This document shows, one piece after another, positions 36,336 through 46,208 of a stretch of 64,000 nt of DNA. The translations under genes and the position numbers were made by a program. The stretch comes from Pontibacterium sinense (GTDB lineage Bacteria; Pseudomonadota; Gammaproteobacteria; Pseudomonadales; Balneatricaceae): positions 1 to 64,000 of the forward strand of contig NZ_JADEYS010000004.1 of assembly GCF_015209595.1 (NCBI RefSeq). The letters are read 5' to 3'. Position 1 is the first letter of the stretch, and each line of letters starts with the position of its first letter. Under the pieces are notes generated by a model. That model worked only from the letters and a program-made list of their open reading frames with translations, searched no databases and was not told the DNA's origin.

Positions 36336-37334
36336 ATGTCTGCTGCTGCATCCGGGTTACTTGAACTGATCGGTAATACGCCTCTGGTACGTCTGAACAA
36401 GGTTTCTAAGCTAACCGGCTGTGATATCTACGGTAAAGCTGAATTTATGAATCCTGGTGGCTCTGTGAAGGATCGTACGGCGCTGGGAATTGTCAGGCAG
36501 GCGATGCGGGCAGGGTTGCTGAAATCCGGCGGACATGTAGTAGAGGGCACTGCAGGTAATACCGGCATAGGGCTCGCGCTGGTGGGTAATGCGCTCGGCC
36601 TTCATACCATGATCGTGATGCCGGAAACCCAGAGTCAGGAAAAGCGGGATGCGTTACGTTTATTCAATGCTGATTTGAAGCTGGTACCTGCGGTTCCGTT
36701 TGCGGATGACAATCACTATACAAAAGTGGCGAAACGCCTTGCTATTGAGTTTCAGCAACACGGCAATGCCATTTGGGCCAATCAGTTCGATAATACGGCC
36801 AATCGCGATGTGCACTATCAAACGACGGGTCAGGAGATCTGGGATCAGACACAAGGAAAGATCGATGCGTTTTGCTGTGCTGTCGGAACCGGGGGAACTT
36901 TGGCAGGTGTTGGATCGGCACTCAGAAATCATAACCCTGACGTTAAGGTATTCCTGAGTGATCCGATGGGGGCCTCGCTGTACCACTTTTATACCTATGG
37001 TGAGTTACAAGCCAAGGGGAGTTCGGTGATGGAAGGGATTGGGCAAAGTCGGGTGACGGCCAACCTTCAGGGTTTTGTACCGGATGGGGCTTTTCAAATC
37101 CCCGACGAAGAAGCGATGGCCTACGTGTTTGATCTGCTGCAAGAGGAGGGATTGGCCTTAGGGGGCTCTAGTGGGATCAATGTCGCAGGGGCCGTGCATG
37201 TCGCTAAAAAGTTGGGACCGGGTCACACGATTGTGACGATTTTGTGTGATGGGGCTGCACGTTATCAAAGTAAGTTGTTCAATCCGGACTATCTGCGCGA
37301 TAAGGGCTTACCTGTTCCTGATTGGATGTATTGA
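36336..37334 (+). CDS. Second cysteine synthase (CysK/CysM family)
   Basis: The product is 332 residues from ATG 36336 (GGGAG 7 bases upstream). It is a fold-type II PLP enzyme: the PLP lysine is K45 in GGSVKDRTAL, the substrate loop is GTAGNTG rather than TSGNTG, and the phosphate-binding loop is VGTGGT. The C-terminus (ILCDGAARYQSKLFN) differs from CysK and resembles longer cysteine-synthase relatives in proteobacteria and fungi. It probably uses sulfide and O-acetylserine; thiosulfate use, as in CysM, is possible. It lies next to the sulfate reduction cluster but has a separate leader and strand. Confidence 0.85.
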   Translation: MSAAASGLLELIGNTPLVRLNKVSKLTGCDIYGKAEFMNPGGSVKDRTALGIVRQAMRAGLLKSGGHVVEGTAGNTGIGLALVGNALGLHTMIVMPETQSQEKRDALRLFNADLKLVPAVPFADDNHYTKVAKRLAIEFQQHGNAIWANQFDNTANRDVHYQTTGQEIWDQTQGKIDAFCCAVGTGGTLAGVGSALRNHNPDVKVFLSDPMGASLYHFYTYGELQAKGSSVMEGIGQSRVTANLQGFVPDGAFQIPDEEAMAYVFDLLQEEGLALGGSSGINVAGAVHVAKKLGPGHTIVTILCDGAARYQSKLFNPDYLRDKGLPVPDWMY

Positions 37335-37744
37335 TCGGATGCAGGGACTATCGATAGTAAAAATGATTGACTATCAGAGAGCATGTCTCTCTGTGAGTAA
37401 GTGCCAAAAGTCTAGAGATAAAAACGGTAGTTTTTTTACAAAAAGGGTAAAAATATTCAGACTTATTGACTGTCAATACTTGCAATCCGCTTTATTTTTA
37501 CGCGCTTAACTGTATGAAAAACAAGCATTTTATGGGCTGGTCGTAAAATGCGCAATCTGCAGGAGGGCTATGTCTCATGGGGGCTAGAGGCGTCTGTCAC
37601 AAACTCATCCACGAACTTATCCACAGAAAGTGTGAATAAACTGTAATATTTGAGTTCATGCTCGATTTGAACCGTTTTAGTTATGTCAGCGGTGTTGAAG
37701 AGGCGACTGAGGGCACCCATTTTGCGCCTCAGTCGCCTGTTGAT
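37335..37744. other. 410-base intergenic region between convergent genes
   Basis: No gene with a ribosome binding site is visible. It holds a hairpin CAGAGAG / CTCTCTG (37375-37393), a perfect DnaA-box 9-mer TTATCCACA (37617-37625), and a perfect 12-base inverted repeat AGGCGACTGAGG / CCTCAGTCGCCT (37701-37738) just past the cysG stop. The last lacks a long T run, so it is a weak terminator or an RNA-stabilising hairpin. Confidence 0.6.
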
Positions 37745-39169
37745 TTAATCCCTCGGCAGCAGGTCAGCCTGATGTTCGCTCAGGACTTCCTCGCCAAACC
37801 ATGCCAGATCATCATGCAGGTCTACGACTTCACCAACGATAATAAGTGCCGGTGCTTCCAGCTGTGCTTTCTGCTGTTTGTCTGCCAGATTAGCCAATGT
37901 ACCAACCAGCACTTTCTGCTCAGGGGAGGTCCCGCGAGAAATGATCGCGGCAGGTGTGTCTTCAGCCTTACCGTGACGGATCAGCTCCTTGCTCAGGTGG
38001 GGCAGGCTATGCAAGCCCATATAAAAAACAATGGTCTGGTTGGGATGAACCAGTTCCTCAAAATTCAGGTCTGAGCTGCGGTTTTTTAGCTGGCCTGTCA
38101 CAAAGCGTACGGATTGCGCATAGTGGCGGTGTGTTAGTGGAATACCGGCGTAGGTAGAGCACGCACTGGCGGCGGTGATACCTGGTACCACCTGAAACGG
38201 GATGTTGTGTTCCTTCAGCTTCTGCAGTTCTTCTCCGCCGCGCCCGAAGATGAAAGGGTCTCCGCCTTTAAGACGCAGCACGCGTTTGCCTTGAAGTGCG
38301 TGTTTAACCAGCAGTTCGTTAATACCTTCCTGCGGCACCGCATGATTATCGCGCTTTTTGCCTACAAACACCCGGTCTGCATCGCGACGGCAGAGATCCA
38401 GCACTTTGTCGGAAATCAGCGCATCGTAGAATACGATGTCGGCTTGCTGCATCAGGCGCAGCGCTTTAAAGGTCAGTAGTTCGGGGTCACCCGGTCCGCC
38501 GCCGACCAGATAGACTTCGCCGGTATGCTGCTCTGAGTCACTGAGGTCGAGTTTACTTTCCAGCATCTGCTGGGCTTCATCATGACGGCCAGCGAAGACT
38601 TTCTCGGCGATCTGACCTTGCAGGACCTCCTCCCAGAAAATACGGCGCTGGTTAACTGAAGTGAAACGCTTCTTCACTGCGTGCCGGAAACGTCCTACCA
38701 GTTGGCTCAGTTCGCTATAGCTGTTCGGGATCCAGGTTTCGAGTTTGGCCCGTAACAGGCGCGCCAGTACCGGTGCTTGCCCGCCTGAGGAGATGGCGAC
38801 GACGATAGGGGAGCGATCAACGATTGCAGGGAAGATAAACGTGCACAGATCAGGTGAGTCAACGACATTCACTGGAAGGTTACGCGCTTTGGCGTCGAAG
38901 TGAACCCGTTCATTCAGTGCATTATCGTCGGTGGCGGCAATCACCAACCCTTTGTTTTCTAACAGAGCGGTATGGTATTCGCCAATGATCGCTTCGCCTT
39001 GATGCTGGGCGAGCATCGCTTCAAGCTCAGGGCAGATTTCGTGTGATACGACAGTGACGATTGCGCCTGCACGGGTAAGCAGTGTTGCTTTACGCAGGGC
39101 GATGCTACCGCCGCCGACCAGCAATACGGGTTGATTCTCGAGTTTGAAAAAGAGTGGCAGGTAATCCAA
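37745..39169 (-). CDS. cysG: Siroheme synthase (trifunctional CysG)
   Basis: CysG makes siroheme, the cofactor of sulfite reductase, from uroporphyrinogen III. The product is 474 residues in two parts. The N-terminal 210 residues are precorrin-2 dehydrogenase/ferrochelatase, with the NAD loop [10 protein letters not shown] and the phospho-serine segment [14 protein letters not shown]. The C-terminal 250 are the SAM-dependent C-methyltransferase ([32 protein letters not shown]). It is downstream of cysH on the same strand, but a strong terminator lies between, so it probably has its own promoter. Confidence 0.96.
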   Translation of the reverse strand: MDYLPLFFKLENQPVLLVGGGSIALRKATLLTRAGAIVTVVSHEICPELEAMLAQHQGEAIIGEYHTALLENKGLVIAATDDNALNERVHFDAKARNLPVNVVDSPDLCTFIFPAIVDRSPIVVAISSGGQAPVLARLLRAKLETWIPNSYSELSQLVGRFRHAVKKRFTSVNQRRIFWEEVLQGQIAEKVFAGRHDEAQQMLESKLDLSDSEQHTGEVYLVGGGPGDPELLTFKALRLMQQADIVFYDALISDKVLDLCRRDADRVFVGKKRDNHAVPQEGINELLVKHALQGKRVLRLKGGDPFIFGRGGEELQKLKEHNIPFQVVPGITAASACSTYAGIPLTHRHYAQSVRFVTGQLKNRSSDLNFEELVHPNQTIVFYMGLHSLPHLSKELIRHGKAEDTPAAIISRGTSPEQKVLVGTLANLADKQQKAQLEAPALIIVGEVVDLHDDLAWFGEEVLSEHQADLLPRD

Positions 39170-39283
39170 GGCTAGCTCTCCTGATGGATCGGATATCTGA
39201 CGTCGTTGCCGGAAATGGGTTACAGAATATTAATAGTGTATCAGAGCAAATGCTGCAATTGCGGGCAGGTTTGCGGCAGGCAA

Positions 39284-39313
39284 GAAAAAAGGGGCCTCGT
39301 TGCCCCTTTTTCT
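39284..39313 (-). terminator. Terminator after cysH
   Basis: On the minus strand the stem AAAAAGGGGC / GCCCCTTTTTT ends in TTTTTTCTT, a few bases after the cysH stop. Confidence 0.88.
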
Positions 39314-39320
39314 GAAGTGC

Positions 39321-40040
39321 TTACTTGAACTTAAGCGGTGTTGCCGGATGCAGACCACATTCGCGGTTTTCCGGATTTTCCCACCACCAACGTCCTGCAC
39401 GAACGTCTTCTCCCATGGAGATTGCACGAGTGCATGGGGCACAACCGATGCTTGGGTAGTGTTGATCGTGCAATGCATTGTACGGCACATCGTTCGCTTT
39501 GATGTATGCCCAGATATCCTCTTCGGACCAGTCGGCCAGAGGGTTGAGCTTGTGCATGTTATTGCCTTCGTCCCACTCTTCGAACTGGATCTCGTCACGG
39601 GTGACGGACTGTTCTCGACGCAGGCCGGTAATCCATGCTTTGTTGCCACTCAGAGCACGCTGCAGCGGCTTGATCTTACGTACGAAGCAGCAGCCTTTGC
39701 GCATCTCTTGTGATTCGTAGAATGCGTTGATCCCGTGGTCCTGCACGTAGGTTTCTACATCGGCAGATTCAGGGTAATACACCTGTACCTGAAGATTACG
39801 GTAGACGGTGCGCACGTCCGCCAGCAATTTCAGGGTTTCTTCGGGCAAGCGACCGGTATCCAGAACGAACATTGGAATTTCCGGTGCGAACTTGCTCAGC
39901 AGATCGGTCAGAACGACATCTTCCGCGCCCAGACTGTTGGCCAGAACGATGGAGCCGTCGTGATCAGCGACCGCCTTCTTCAGCAGAGCGGCCGTGGCAT
40001 CAACTTTTGCCTGCAGCTCCGGGGTAATTTGCTCACTCAT
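39321..40040 (-). CDS. cysH: Assimilatory APS reductase (CysH, Fe-S type)
   Basis: The product is 239 residues. The catalytic cysteine is C228 in the C-terminal ECGLH motif. Unlike E. coli PAPS reductase it also has a Cys pair (GCC, C117-C118) and a CxxC (CAPC, C200 and C203). These four are the [4Fe-4S] ligands that mark adenylylsulfate (APS) reductases, as in Pseudomonas. The expected reaction is APS plus thioredoxin to sulfite and AMP. This fits the lack of a separate cysC in the cluster. It lies 59 bases after the DUF934 gene, with a hairpin terminator between. Confidence 0.92.
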   Translation of the reverse strand: MSEQITPELQAKVDATAALLKKAVADHDGSIVLANSLGAEDVVLTDLLSKFAPEIPMFVLDTGRLPEETLKLLADVRTVYRNLQVQVYYPESADVETYVQDHGINAFYESQEMRKGCCFVRKIKPLQRALSGNKAWITGLRREQSVTRDEIQFEEWDEGNNMHKLNPLADWSEEDIWAYIKANDVPYNALHDQHYPSIGCAPCTRAISMGEDVRAGRWWWENPENRECGLHPATPLKFK

Positions 40041-40057
40041 CTTTCAACCTCACTCAC

Positions 40058-40089
40058 ATAAAAAGGCCACACCATCCGGGTATGGCCTG
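40058..40089 (-). terminator. Hairpin terminator between the DUF934 gene and cysH
   Basis: On the minus strand AGGCCATACC / GGTGTGGCCT (one G-T pair) with a short loop is followed by TTTTTA. It may let cysI-DUF934 be transcribed more strongly than cysH or attenuate read-through. Confidence 0.75.
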
Positions 40090-40099
40090 CACGATCCGG

Positions 40100-40576
40100 T
40101 TACTGGCGATAGACCGGACGGCTGTCATCTTCGGCGCCCTGATAACGGACACTGAATTCGCTAAACGCGTTATGTACTTCTTCGCTATAACGGTCTGCAG
40201 GGATCTCCAGTGCATCAAAACCGCAGCGGGTCATGAAGTCCAGACGATCATGCGATACATCGCCTGTGGCACGGATCTGACCGGTAAAACCGGCGCGTTT
40301 CAGCAGGCGGGCGATCGAGAACCCCCGACCGTCGCGCACTGCTGGGAAGAATACCGCAATCAACGGGAATTGGTTTGGATTTTCCAAAACTGTGTCGATG
40401 TTATCATCGCCGCTGACCTGCACGGCCAAATGGCCTTCACGGTTGCTCAGGCTGTCCTGATTCTCCTGATAGAGCGCCAGTGGAACAATAATGTCACCGC
40501 TCTGCTGCAGAGTGTCTTCATCGACCAGTGTCCAGCTATCGTTTTCGACCGGTTCGCGATTAATGAGCAGGGGCAT
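40100..40576 (-). CDS. DUF934 protein, sulfite reductase partner
   Basis: The product is 158 residues matching DUF934, with the conserved core FPAVRDGRGFSIARLLKRAG. DUF934 genes nearly always follow a ferredoxin-type cysI, as here, where the start lies 17 bases inside the cysI coding end. The function is unknown; association with siroheme sulfite reductase suggests an assembly or electron-transfer role. No cysteine cluster or signal peptide is present. Confidence 0.9.
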   Translation of the reverse strand: MPLLINREPVENDSWTLVDEDTLQQSGDIIVPLALYQENQDSLSNREGHLAVQVSGDDNIDTVLENPNQFPLIAVFFPAVRDGRGFSIARLLKRAGFTGQIRATGDVSHDRLDFMTRCGFDALEIPADRYSEEVHNAFSEFSVRYQGAEDDSRPVYRQ

Positions 40577-42218
40577 AAACTTTCTCCTTAAACGGACTCA
40601 GGCCGATGCGACGCACGCAATCGATAAACCGTTCATCTTCAATGCGTTGTTCTACGAATACCGCCAGGACTTTCTCCAGCGTGTCTGCGACTTCATCGGA
40701 CGCTACCGCCTTGCCGATGACTTTGCCCAGAGAGGCGTCTTCACCGTCGGATCCGCCCAGCGTGATCTGGTACCAGTCTTCACCTTTCTTATCCACACCC
40801 AGGATGCCGATATGGCCTACGTGGTGATGGCTGCAGGCGTTGATGCATCCCGACATATTGAGTTTGATATCGCCCAGATCGTAGAGGTAATCCAGATCTT
40901 CAAATTTGGCATCAATCTGATCAGCAACACCCAGTGTTTTGGCGTTTGCCAGTGCACAGAAGTCACCACCCGGGCAGACTGTCATGTCGGTCAATGTGCC
41001 AACGTTGGCACGGGCCAGGTTCGCTTCAGACAGGATTTCCCAGAGCTCATACAGGTCAGCATTGCGTACATCTGCCAGTACCAGATTCTGGTTATGGGTA
41101 GAGCGGATCTCACCAAAGCTATACTTGTCTGACAGGTCGGCCACCAGATCCATCTGCTGATGGCTGATATCACCTTTCGGTACCAGATGTGCTTTCAGGG
41201 ATACGATCACTGCACGGTAACCTGACACTTTGTGCTCGACGGTATTCTGACGGAACCATGCAGCGAAGCTTGCATCTTCAGCCAGTTTGGCATCCAGTGA
41301 GGTGTCATTTGCAGCGTCCGCTTCGTATTCGAATGGCTTAAAGAAGCCCTGCACACGGCTGATCTCAGCATCGGTCAGTACCAGATCAGAATCTTTGATC
41401 TGTTCCCACTCAGCTTCAACCAGTTCACGGAACGTATCGATACCAAGAGCGTTGACCAGAATTTTGATACGCGCTTTGTATTTGTTGTCACGACGGCCTT
41501 TCAGGTTATACACCCGGATGATCGCTTCCAGATAGGACAACAGATCCTTCTTCTGAAGGAACGGACGAATCTGCTTGCCGATCACAGGCGTACGACCCAA
41601 ACCGCCACCAACCAGGACTTCAAAGCCGACTTCGCCCGCATCGTTTTTCACGATGTGCAGGCCAATATCATGCACCTGAGAGGCTGCACGATCAGTCGGA
41701 CCGCCGGAGATGGCGATCTTGAACTTACGCGGCAGGAATGCGAATTCAGGGTGCAGGCTGGACCACTGACGGATGATCTCGCAATACGGACGCGGATCTT
41801 CGATCTCGTCAGCGATGATGCCGGCAAACTGGTCAGTCGTCGTATTACGGATACAGTTACCGGAGGTCTGGATAGCGTGCATCTGCACTTTCGCCAGTTC
41901 TTCCAGAATATCCGGTACGTCTTCCAGCTTCGGCCAGTTGAACTGGATATTAGTACGGGTCGTAAAATGACCGTAGCCTTTATCCCACGTGCGGGCAACG
42001 TTTGCCAGAGAACGCATCTGCTGTGCCGACATCATGCCGTAAGGTACCGCAACACGCAGCATTGGTGCGTGACGCTGTACATAAAGTCCGTTCATTAGAC
42101 GGAGCGCCAGAAACTCATCTTCCGGCAGATCACCAGCAAGGAAACGGCGGGTCTGATCGCGGAACTGCGCGACACGCTCATTTACCAGTTGTTGGTCGAC
42201 TTGATTGTATTGATACAT
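40560..42218 (-). CDS. cysI: Siroheme sulfite reductase (ferredoxin/nitrite-sulfite reductase type)
   Basis: The product is 552 residues reducing sulfite to sulfide with six electrons. The siroheme-[4Fe-4S] ligands are C415, C421, C458 and C462, in VCPGGDFCA and SGCINACSHHHVGHIG. Repeated ferrodoxin-like and siroheme halves are recognisable (IQFNWPKLEDV; TRTNIQ). No cysJ flavoprotein gene is near, so the electron donor is probably ferredoxin or another partner. It is followed by DUF934 with overlap and preceded by a TSUP transporter gene on the same strand (65 bases). Confidence 0.92.
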   Translation of the reverse strand: MYQYNQVDQQLVNERVAQFRDQTRRFLAGDLPEDEFLALRLMNGLYVQRHAPMLRVAVPYGMMSAQQMRSLANVARTWDKGYGHFTTRTNIQFNWPKLEDVPDILEELAKVQMHAIQTSGNCIRNTTTDQFAGIIADEIEDPRPYCEIIRQWSSLHPEFAFLPRKFKIAISGGPTDRAASQVHDIGLHIVKNDAGEVGFEVLVGGGLGRTPVIGKQIRPFLQKKDLLSYLEAIIRVYNLKGRRDNKYKARIKILVNALGIDTFRELVEAEWEQIKDSDLVLTDAEISRVQGFFKPFEYEADAANDTSLDAKLAEDASFAAWFRQNTVEHKVSGYRAVIVSLKAHLVPKGDISHQQMDLVADLSDKYSFGEIRSTHNQNLVLADVRNADLYELWEILSEANLARANVGTLTDMTVCPGGDFCALANAKTLGVADQIDAKFEDLDYLYDLGDIKLNMSGCINACSHHHVGHIGILGVDKKGEDWYQITLGGSDGEDASLGKVIGKAVASDEVADTLEKVLAVFVEQRIEDERFIDCVRRIGLSPFKEKVYAPAH

Positions 42219-42283
42219 GATTCGACACCTAGCTCGGCCTCTACGGACCGATCACCTCACATTGTGTTAAAAATTGTTGGGTC

Positions 42284-43069
42284 TTACCCGGCCAGAACGA
42301 AACGCAGGCCGATGGCTAACAGTAATGAGCCCATGATCGGCTGCATCACCTTTGGTGAAAGTCGGGTACCCAGATGACTACCGACAAACACGCCTGGCAA
42401 TGATCCGATAACCAGATAGATCAGCAATGTCAGATCAACATTGCCCATCCCGTAATGACCTGCGCCGGCTACTGCAGTTAAGACCACTGCATGCAACAGG
42501 TCGGTACCCACGATGGCCGGCATGGACATTCGTGGATACAGCAAAATTAATAGCGCGGTTCCCAGAGCACCTGCACCAACAGATGACAGAGTTACCAGGC
42601 CGCCAAGGACAAGGCCCATCGCAACCGTAATATACGGGCGCCAGCGGCGACCGTGGTGTGCAAAGGCTGTGTCTTGCCACTCCAGTGCTTTCGCGCGAAT
42701 CTTATTGCGAAAGAATACAGCGATGGAGGTCAGTACCAGCGACACGCCCAGCGTCAGGTTCATCAGATGCTCGATCTGTTCCAGACCATCCAGCCCCTTC
42801 AAATAATGCAGGGTCAGCAAACTGCCTGGCAGGCTACCGCTTAACAGCAGCAGAACAATCTTGTACTCGACCAGCTTTTTCTTGGCGTACGAGAAAATAC
42901 CGCCACCTTTAGTTATAGCTGCATATAAAAGGTCGGTACTGACGGCTGTCACCGGTGGGATACCGAATACAACGATCAGTATTGGCGTCATAAGGGCTCC
43001 ACCGCCGATACCTGTCAGGCCGACGATGAATCCGACTACCAATCCAGCAAAGCTGTATGCAAATTCCAT
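42284..43069 (-). CDS. TSUP family (TauE/SafE) sulfite/sulfate transporter
   Basis: The product is about 261 residues from ATG 43069 (AGGTG 7 bases upstream); a GTG at 43084 is a weaker start. It has seven to eight helices in two repeats, each with the TSUP pattern GxxxGxxGxGGG (GFIVGLTGIGGGALMTP) and later LGGLVTLSSVGAGALGT. TSUP proteins carry sulfite, sulfoacetate or sulfur oxyanions. Position at the head of the cysI unit suggests sulfate import or sulfite export; the direction cannot be told from sequence. Confidence 0.87.
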   Translation of the reverse strand: MEFAYSFAGLVVGFIVGLTGIGGGALMTPILIVVFGIPPVTAVSTDLLYAAITKGGGIFSYAKKKLVEYKIVLLLLSGSLPGSLLTLHYLKGLDGLEQIEHLMNLTLGVSLVLTSIAVFFRNKIRAKALEWQDTAFAHHGRRWRPYITVAMGLVLGGLVTLSSVGAGALGTALLILLYPRMSMPAIVGTDLLHAVVLTAVAGAGHYGMGNVDLTLLIYLVIGSLPGVFVGSHLGTRLSPKVMQPIMGSLLLAIGLRFVLAG

Positions 43070-43157
43070 GGGTGCACCTGTCACTAATAAACGAGCGGAA
43101 TATTAGCCTGTGCTGCATATAACTTAAAATAATAATTTGAAATTTTCTTATTACTTT

Positions 43158-43186
43158 TTGATTGAATGCAGGGATTCTTATATACT
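43158..43186 (+). promoter_or_regulatory. Sigma-70 promoter of cysDN
   Basis: TTGATT and TATACT are separated by exactly 17 bases in an AT-rich stretch. Transcription would start near 43193, giving a leader of about 165 bases that includes the hairpin AGCTGCG / CGCAGCT (43261-43280). Confidence 0.65.
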
Positions 43187-43360
43187 GGTCACAAATTGAG
43201 CTCTATATTCTAAAAAGTGATTAATAAATTTCTATTTATTCTTTTTTGTTTTATAGGGCGAGCTGCGATAATGCGCAGCTAAAACCGGAACTCTATAACG
43301 TCAGCAAGGCGAGATAGGGTTTCTTGCTTCAACCGATATTAATTTAAAGGGCGTGTATTA

Positions 43361-44278
43361 ATGTCATCCTTGCCGGAACATCGTTTGACCCATCTTCGGC
43401 AGCTCGAAGCCGAGAGTATTCATATCATTCGTGAAGTTGCATCCGAGTTCGAAAACCCGGTGATGCTTTACTCCGTTGGTAAGGACTCCGCTGTCATGTT
43501 GCATCTGGCGCGTAAAGCGTTTTATCCGGGTAATCCACCTTTCCCGCTGATGCACGTAGACACCACCTGGAAGTTCCGTGAAATGATCGAATTCCGTGAC
43601 CAGATGGCTCAAGAAGCCGGCATGGATCTGATCGTGCACATCAACCAGGAAGGCGTGGACATGGATATCAGTCCGTTTACCCACGGTTCCAAGAAGCACA
43701 CCGATATTATGAAGACTCAGGGCCTGAAGCAGGCCTTGAACAAGTACAAATTTGATGCGGCATTTGGTGGTGCCCGTCGTGACGAAGAGAAATCCCGTGC
43801 AAAAGAGCGTGTGTTCTCCTTCCGTGACGAGAACCATCGCTGGGATCCGAAAAGCCAGCGTCCAGAGCTGTGGAATACCTTCAACACCCGTATCGACAAG
43901 GGTGAAAGCATTCGTGTATTCCCACTGTCGAATTGGACCGAGCTGGATATCTGGCAGTACATCTATCTGGAAGAGATTCCGATTGTACCGCTATACCTTT
44001 CCGAAAAGCGTCCGGTTGTAGAGCGCGACGGCATGCTGATCATGGTCGACGACGACCGTATGCCTTTGGAAGAGGGTGAAGTACCTGAAATGAAGAACGT
44101 CCGTTTCCGTACCTTGGGCTGCTATCCGCTGACCGGTGCGGTTGAATCTGAAGCGGCAACGCTGCCTGAGGTTATTCAGGAGATGCTGCTGACCACGACC
44201 TCTGAGCGTCAGGGCCGTGCCATCGACCACGACAGTGCCGGTTCGATGGAGCAGAAGAAGATGGAAGGTTACTTCTAA
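43361..44278 (+). CDS. cysD: Sulfate adenylyltransferase subunit 2
   Basis: CysD transfers AMP from ATP to sulfate, making APS, driven by the GTPase CysN. The product is 305 residues, as in E. coli. The PP-loop ATP-binding motif is [13 protein letters not shown] near residue 32. Later segments ([32 protein letters not shown]) are characteristic. It is first in cysDN; cysN starts 57 bases after the stop. The unit diverges from the TSUP-cysI genes, so one control region could serve both; a CysB site is expected but not identified. Confidence 0.97.
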   Translation: MSSLPEHRLTHLRQLEAESIHIIREVASEFENPVMLYSVGKDSAVMLHLARKAFYPGNPPFPLMHVDTTWKFREMIEFRDQMAQEAGMDLIVHINQEGVDMDISPFTHGSKKHTDIMKTQGLKQALNKYKFDAAFGGARRDEEKSRAKERVFSFRDENHRWDPKSQRPELWNTFNTRIDKGESIRVFPLSNWTELDIWQYIYLEEIPIVPLYLSEKRPVVERDGMLIMVDDDRMPLEEGEVPEMKNVRFRTLGCYPLTGAVESEAATLPEVIQEMLLTTTSERQGRAIDHDSAGSMEQKKMEGYF

Positions 44279-44335
44279 CCGCGTGTTAGAGGTTATCCAG
44301 GGCAGAATTCAACGGATTTCAGAAGAGATACAGAT

Positions 44336-46063
44336 ATGAGTCACCAGAGCGATCTGATCGCATCCGATATTCAGGCGTACCTGAATCAGCATGAAAACAA
44401 AGAGCTGCTGCGTTTCCTGACCTGCGGCAGCGTCGATGACGGCAAGTCCACCCTGATCGGGCGACTGCTGCACGACTCCAAAATGATTTATGAAGACCAG
44501 CTGGCCGCTATCCAGAACGAAAGCGCGCGTATCGGCAATGCCGGTGAAGAGCTGGATCTGGCCTTGCTGGTAGATGGCCTGCAGGCGGAGCGGGAGCAGG
44601 GTATCACTATCGATGTGGCGTACCGATACTTCTCCACCGATAAGCGCAAGTTCATCATTGCGGATACGCCGGGGCATGAGCAGTACACCCGTAACATGGC
44701 GACCGGTGCATCCACCTGTGACCTGGCGATCATCCTGATTGATGCCCGACACGGTGTACAGGTGCAGACCAAACGTCACAGCTTCATCGTGTCCCTGCTG
44801 GGTATCAAACACACCGTTGTGGCCATCAATAAGATGGATCTGGTGGAGTTCAGCGAAGCGCGTTACGAAGAGATTAAACAAGAATACATCGAATTCGCCA
44901 AAGATCTGGATCTGCCTGATGTGCAGTTCGCACCGATCTCTGCGCTGAAAGGCGACAACGTTGTGAGTGTATCCGAGCAGACACCTTGGTATAAAGGTGA
45001 GCCGCTGATGGAGATGCTGGAATCGGTTGAGATCGCGAACGACCAGAATTTTGACAGTTTGCGCTTTCCTGTGCAGTACGTGAACCGTCCGAACCTGGAT
45101 TTTCGTGGTTACTGCGGCACACTAGCGTCCGGTATTGTACGCCCGGGTGATGAAGTCACTGTGCTGCCATCAGGTAAATCCAGTCGCGTGAAATCAATCG
45201 TCACGTTTGAAGGTGAGATTGAAGAAGCGTTTCCACCAATGTCTGTCACTCTGACACTGGAAGATGAGATTGATATCTCTCGCGGTGACGTGCTGGTGCA
45301 TTCCAAAGACATACCGGAAGCGACTAATCGTTTTGATGCGATGCTGGTCTGGATGTCAGAGTCCGAGCTGGTACAGGGGCGCCAATACGATGTGAAACTG
45401 GCGACGACCACTATTGCAGGTGGCGTTACTAATATCCGTCACCGTATTGATGTGAACACCCTGGAAAAGTCAGAAGTGAATACTCTGGGACTGAACGATA
45501 TTTCCCGTTGTGAAATCACACTGGAACGTCCGGTGATCGCAGATGACTACAAACAGCACCACGGTACTGGCTCGTTCATTATTGTTGATCGCTTGACGAA
45601 TGCCACTGTGGCTGCAGGCATGATCGTTGACGCCAGCGGACAAGCATTGTTGAACGGTGATCTGGAGATTGTTGAGCAGTCTCAGGTGAGCGCAGCAGAC
45701 AAAGCGCTTCGATTTGGTCAGCAGGCGGGTACCGTTGTGGTATCAGGTGGTACCGAGCAGCAGCGTAATATGGTGCTATACAGTGTAGAGAAAGCACTGT
45801 TTAATGCCGGGCGTGCAGTGGCCGTACTGAACAACGAGACTTTGCCGGCTGAACTGCAGTTCAACCTGACGCAAACAGCGACCGTGTTGAATAACAACGG
45901 TTTGTTGGTGCTCGCGGCCAGTGATGATGCTCTGGCCGGTGAGAAGGTGTTGAATGTATCCCTGGATGCGAAAGATGCTGACTTGCGTCTGACTGCAGAT
46001 CAGGATGCGGCACAGCAGGTTTCTGCTGTACTGGAGCTGCTTACACAGCACGCACTGGTATAA
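44336..46063 (+). CDS. cysN: Sulfate adenylyltransferase subunit 1 with degenerate CysC-like tail
   Basis: The product is 575 residues. The GTPase core has G1 GSVDDGKST (31-39), DTPGHEQY (110-117) and NKMD (165-168), followed by the usual beta-barrel domains to about residue 450. E. coli CysN ends near 475; here a further 124 residues (about 452-575) follow. This part resembles an APS kinase domain: [13 protein letters not shown] aligns with the CysC start, then [17 protein letters not shown], then GLLVLAAS. However, the P-loop GLSGSGKST is replaced by SGGTEQQRN and the middle is shortened. It cannot bind ATP as CysC does. The tail identity is my reading by eye. Confidence 0.93.
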   Translation: MSHQSDLIASDIQAYLNQHENKELLRFLTCGSVDDGKSTLIGRLLHDSKMIYEDQLAAIQNESARIGNAGEELDLALLVDGLQAEREQGITIDVAYRYFSTDKRKFIIADTPGHEQYTRNMATGASTCDLAIILIDARHGVQVQTKRHSFIVSLLGIKHTVVAINKMDLVEFSEARYEEIKQEYIEFAKDLDLPDVQFAPISALKGDNVVSVSEQTPWYKGEPLMEMLESVEIANDQNFDSLRFPVQYVNRPNLDFRGYCGTLASGIVRPGDEVTVLPSGKSSRVKSIVTFEGEIEEAFPPMSVTLTLEDEIDISRGDVLVHSKDIPEATNRFDAMLVWMSESELVQGRQYDVKLATTTIAGGVTNIRHRIDVNTLEKSEVNTLGLNDISRCEITLERPVIADDYKQHHGTGSFIIVDRLTNATVAAGMIVDASGQALLNGDLEIVEQSQVSAADKALRFGQQAGTVVVSGGTEQQRNMVLYSVEKALFNAGRAVAVLNNETLPAELQFNLTQTATVLNNNGLLVLAASDDALAGEKVLNVSLDAKDADLRLTADQDAAQQVSAVLELLTQHALV

Positions 46064-46123
46064 TATGCCTTACCCGTGACGGAGTTATCCGAAGCGGGTG
46101 AACAACTGGCGAATTTACCATCA

Positions 46124-46158
46124 TGAACAAAGCGGCTTTAATGCCGCTTTGTTGTTCA
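46124..46158 (+). terminator. Hairpin after cysN
   Basis: A long stem TGAACAAAGCGGC / GCCGCTTTGTTGTTCA (one bulge) encloses TTTAAT, 60 bases after the stop. The tail has few T, so termination may be partial. Confidence 0.65.
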
Positions 46159-46208
46159 CATTGAGGTGCGTCAAGCGTCAGCCCCTATCGATGGTTACGG
46201 AATATCGA

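Noticed and set aside
35867-37744. Replication origin suggested by DnaA-like boxes
   Set aside because: Only three scattered boxes, no AT-rich unwinding block next to them, and no dnaA, dnaN, gidA or parAB genes.
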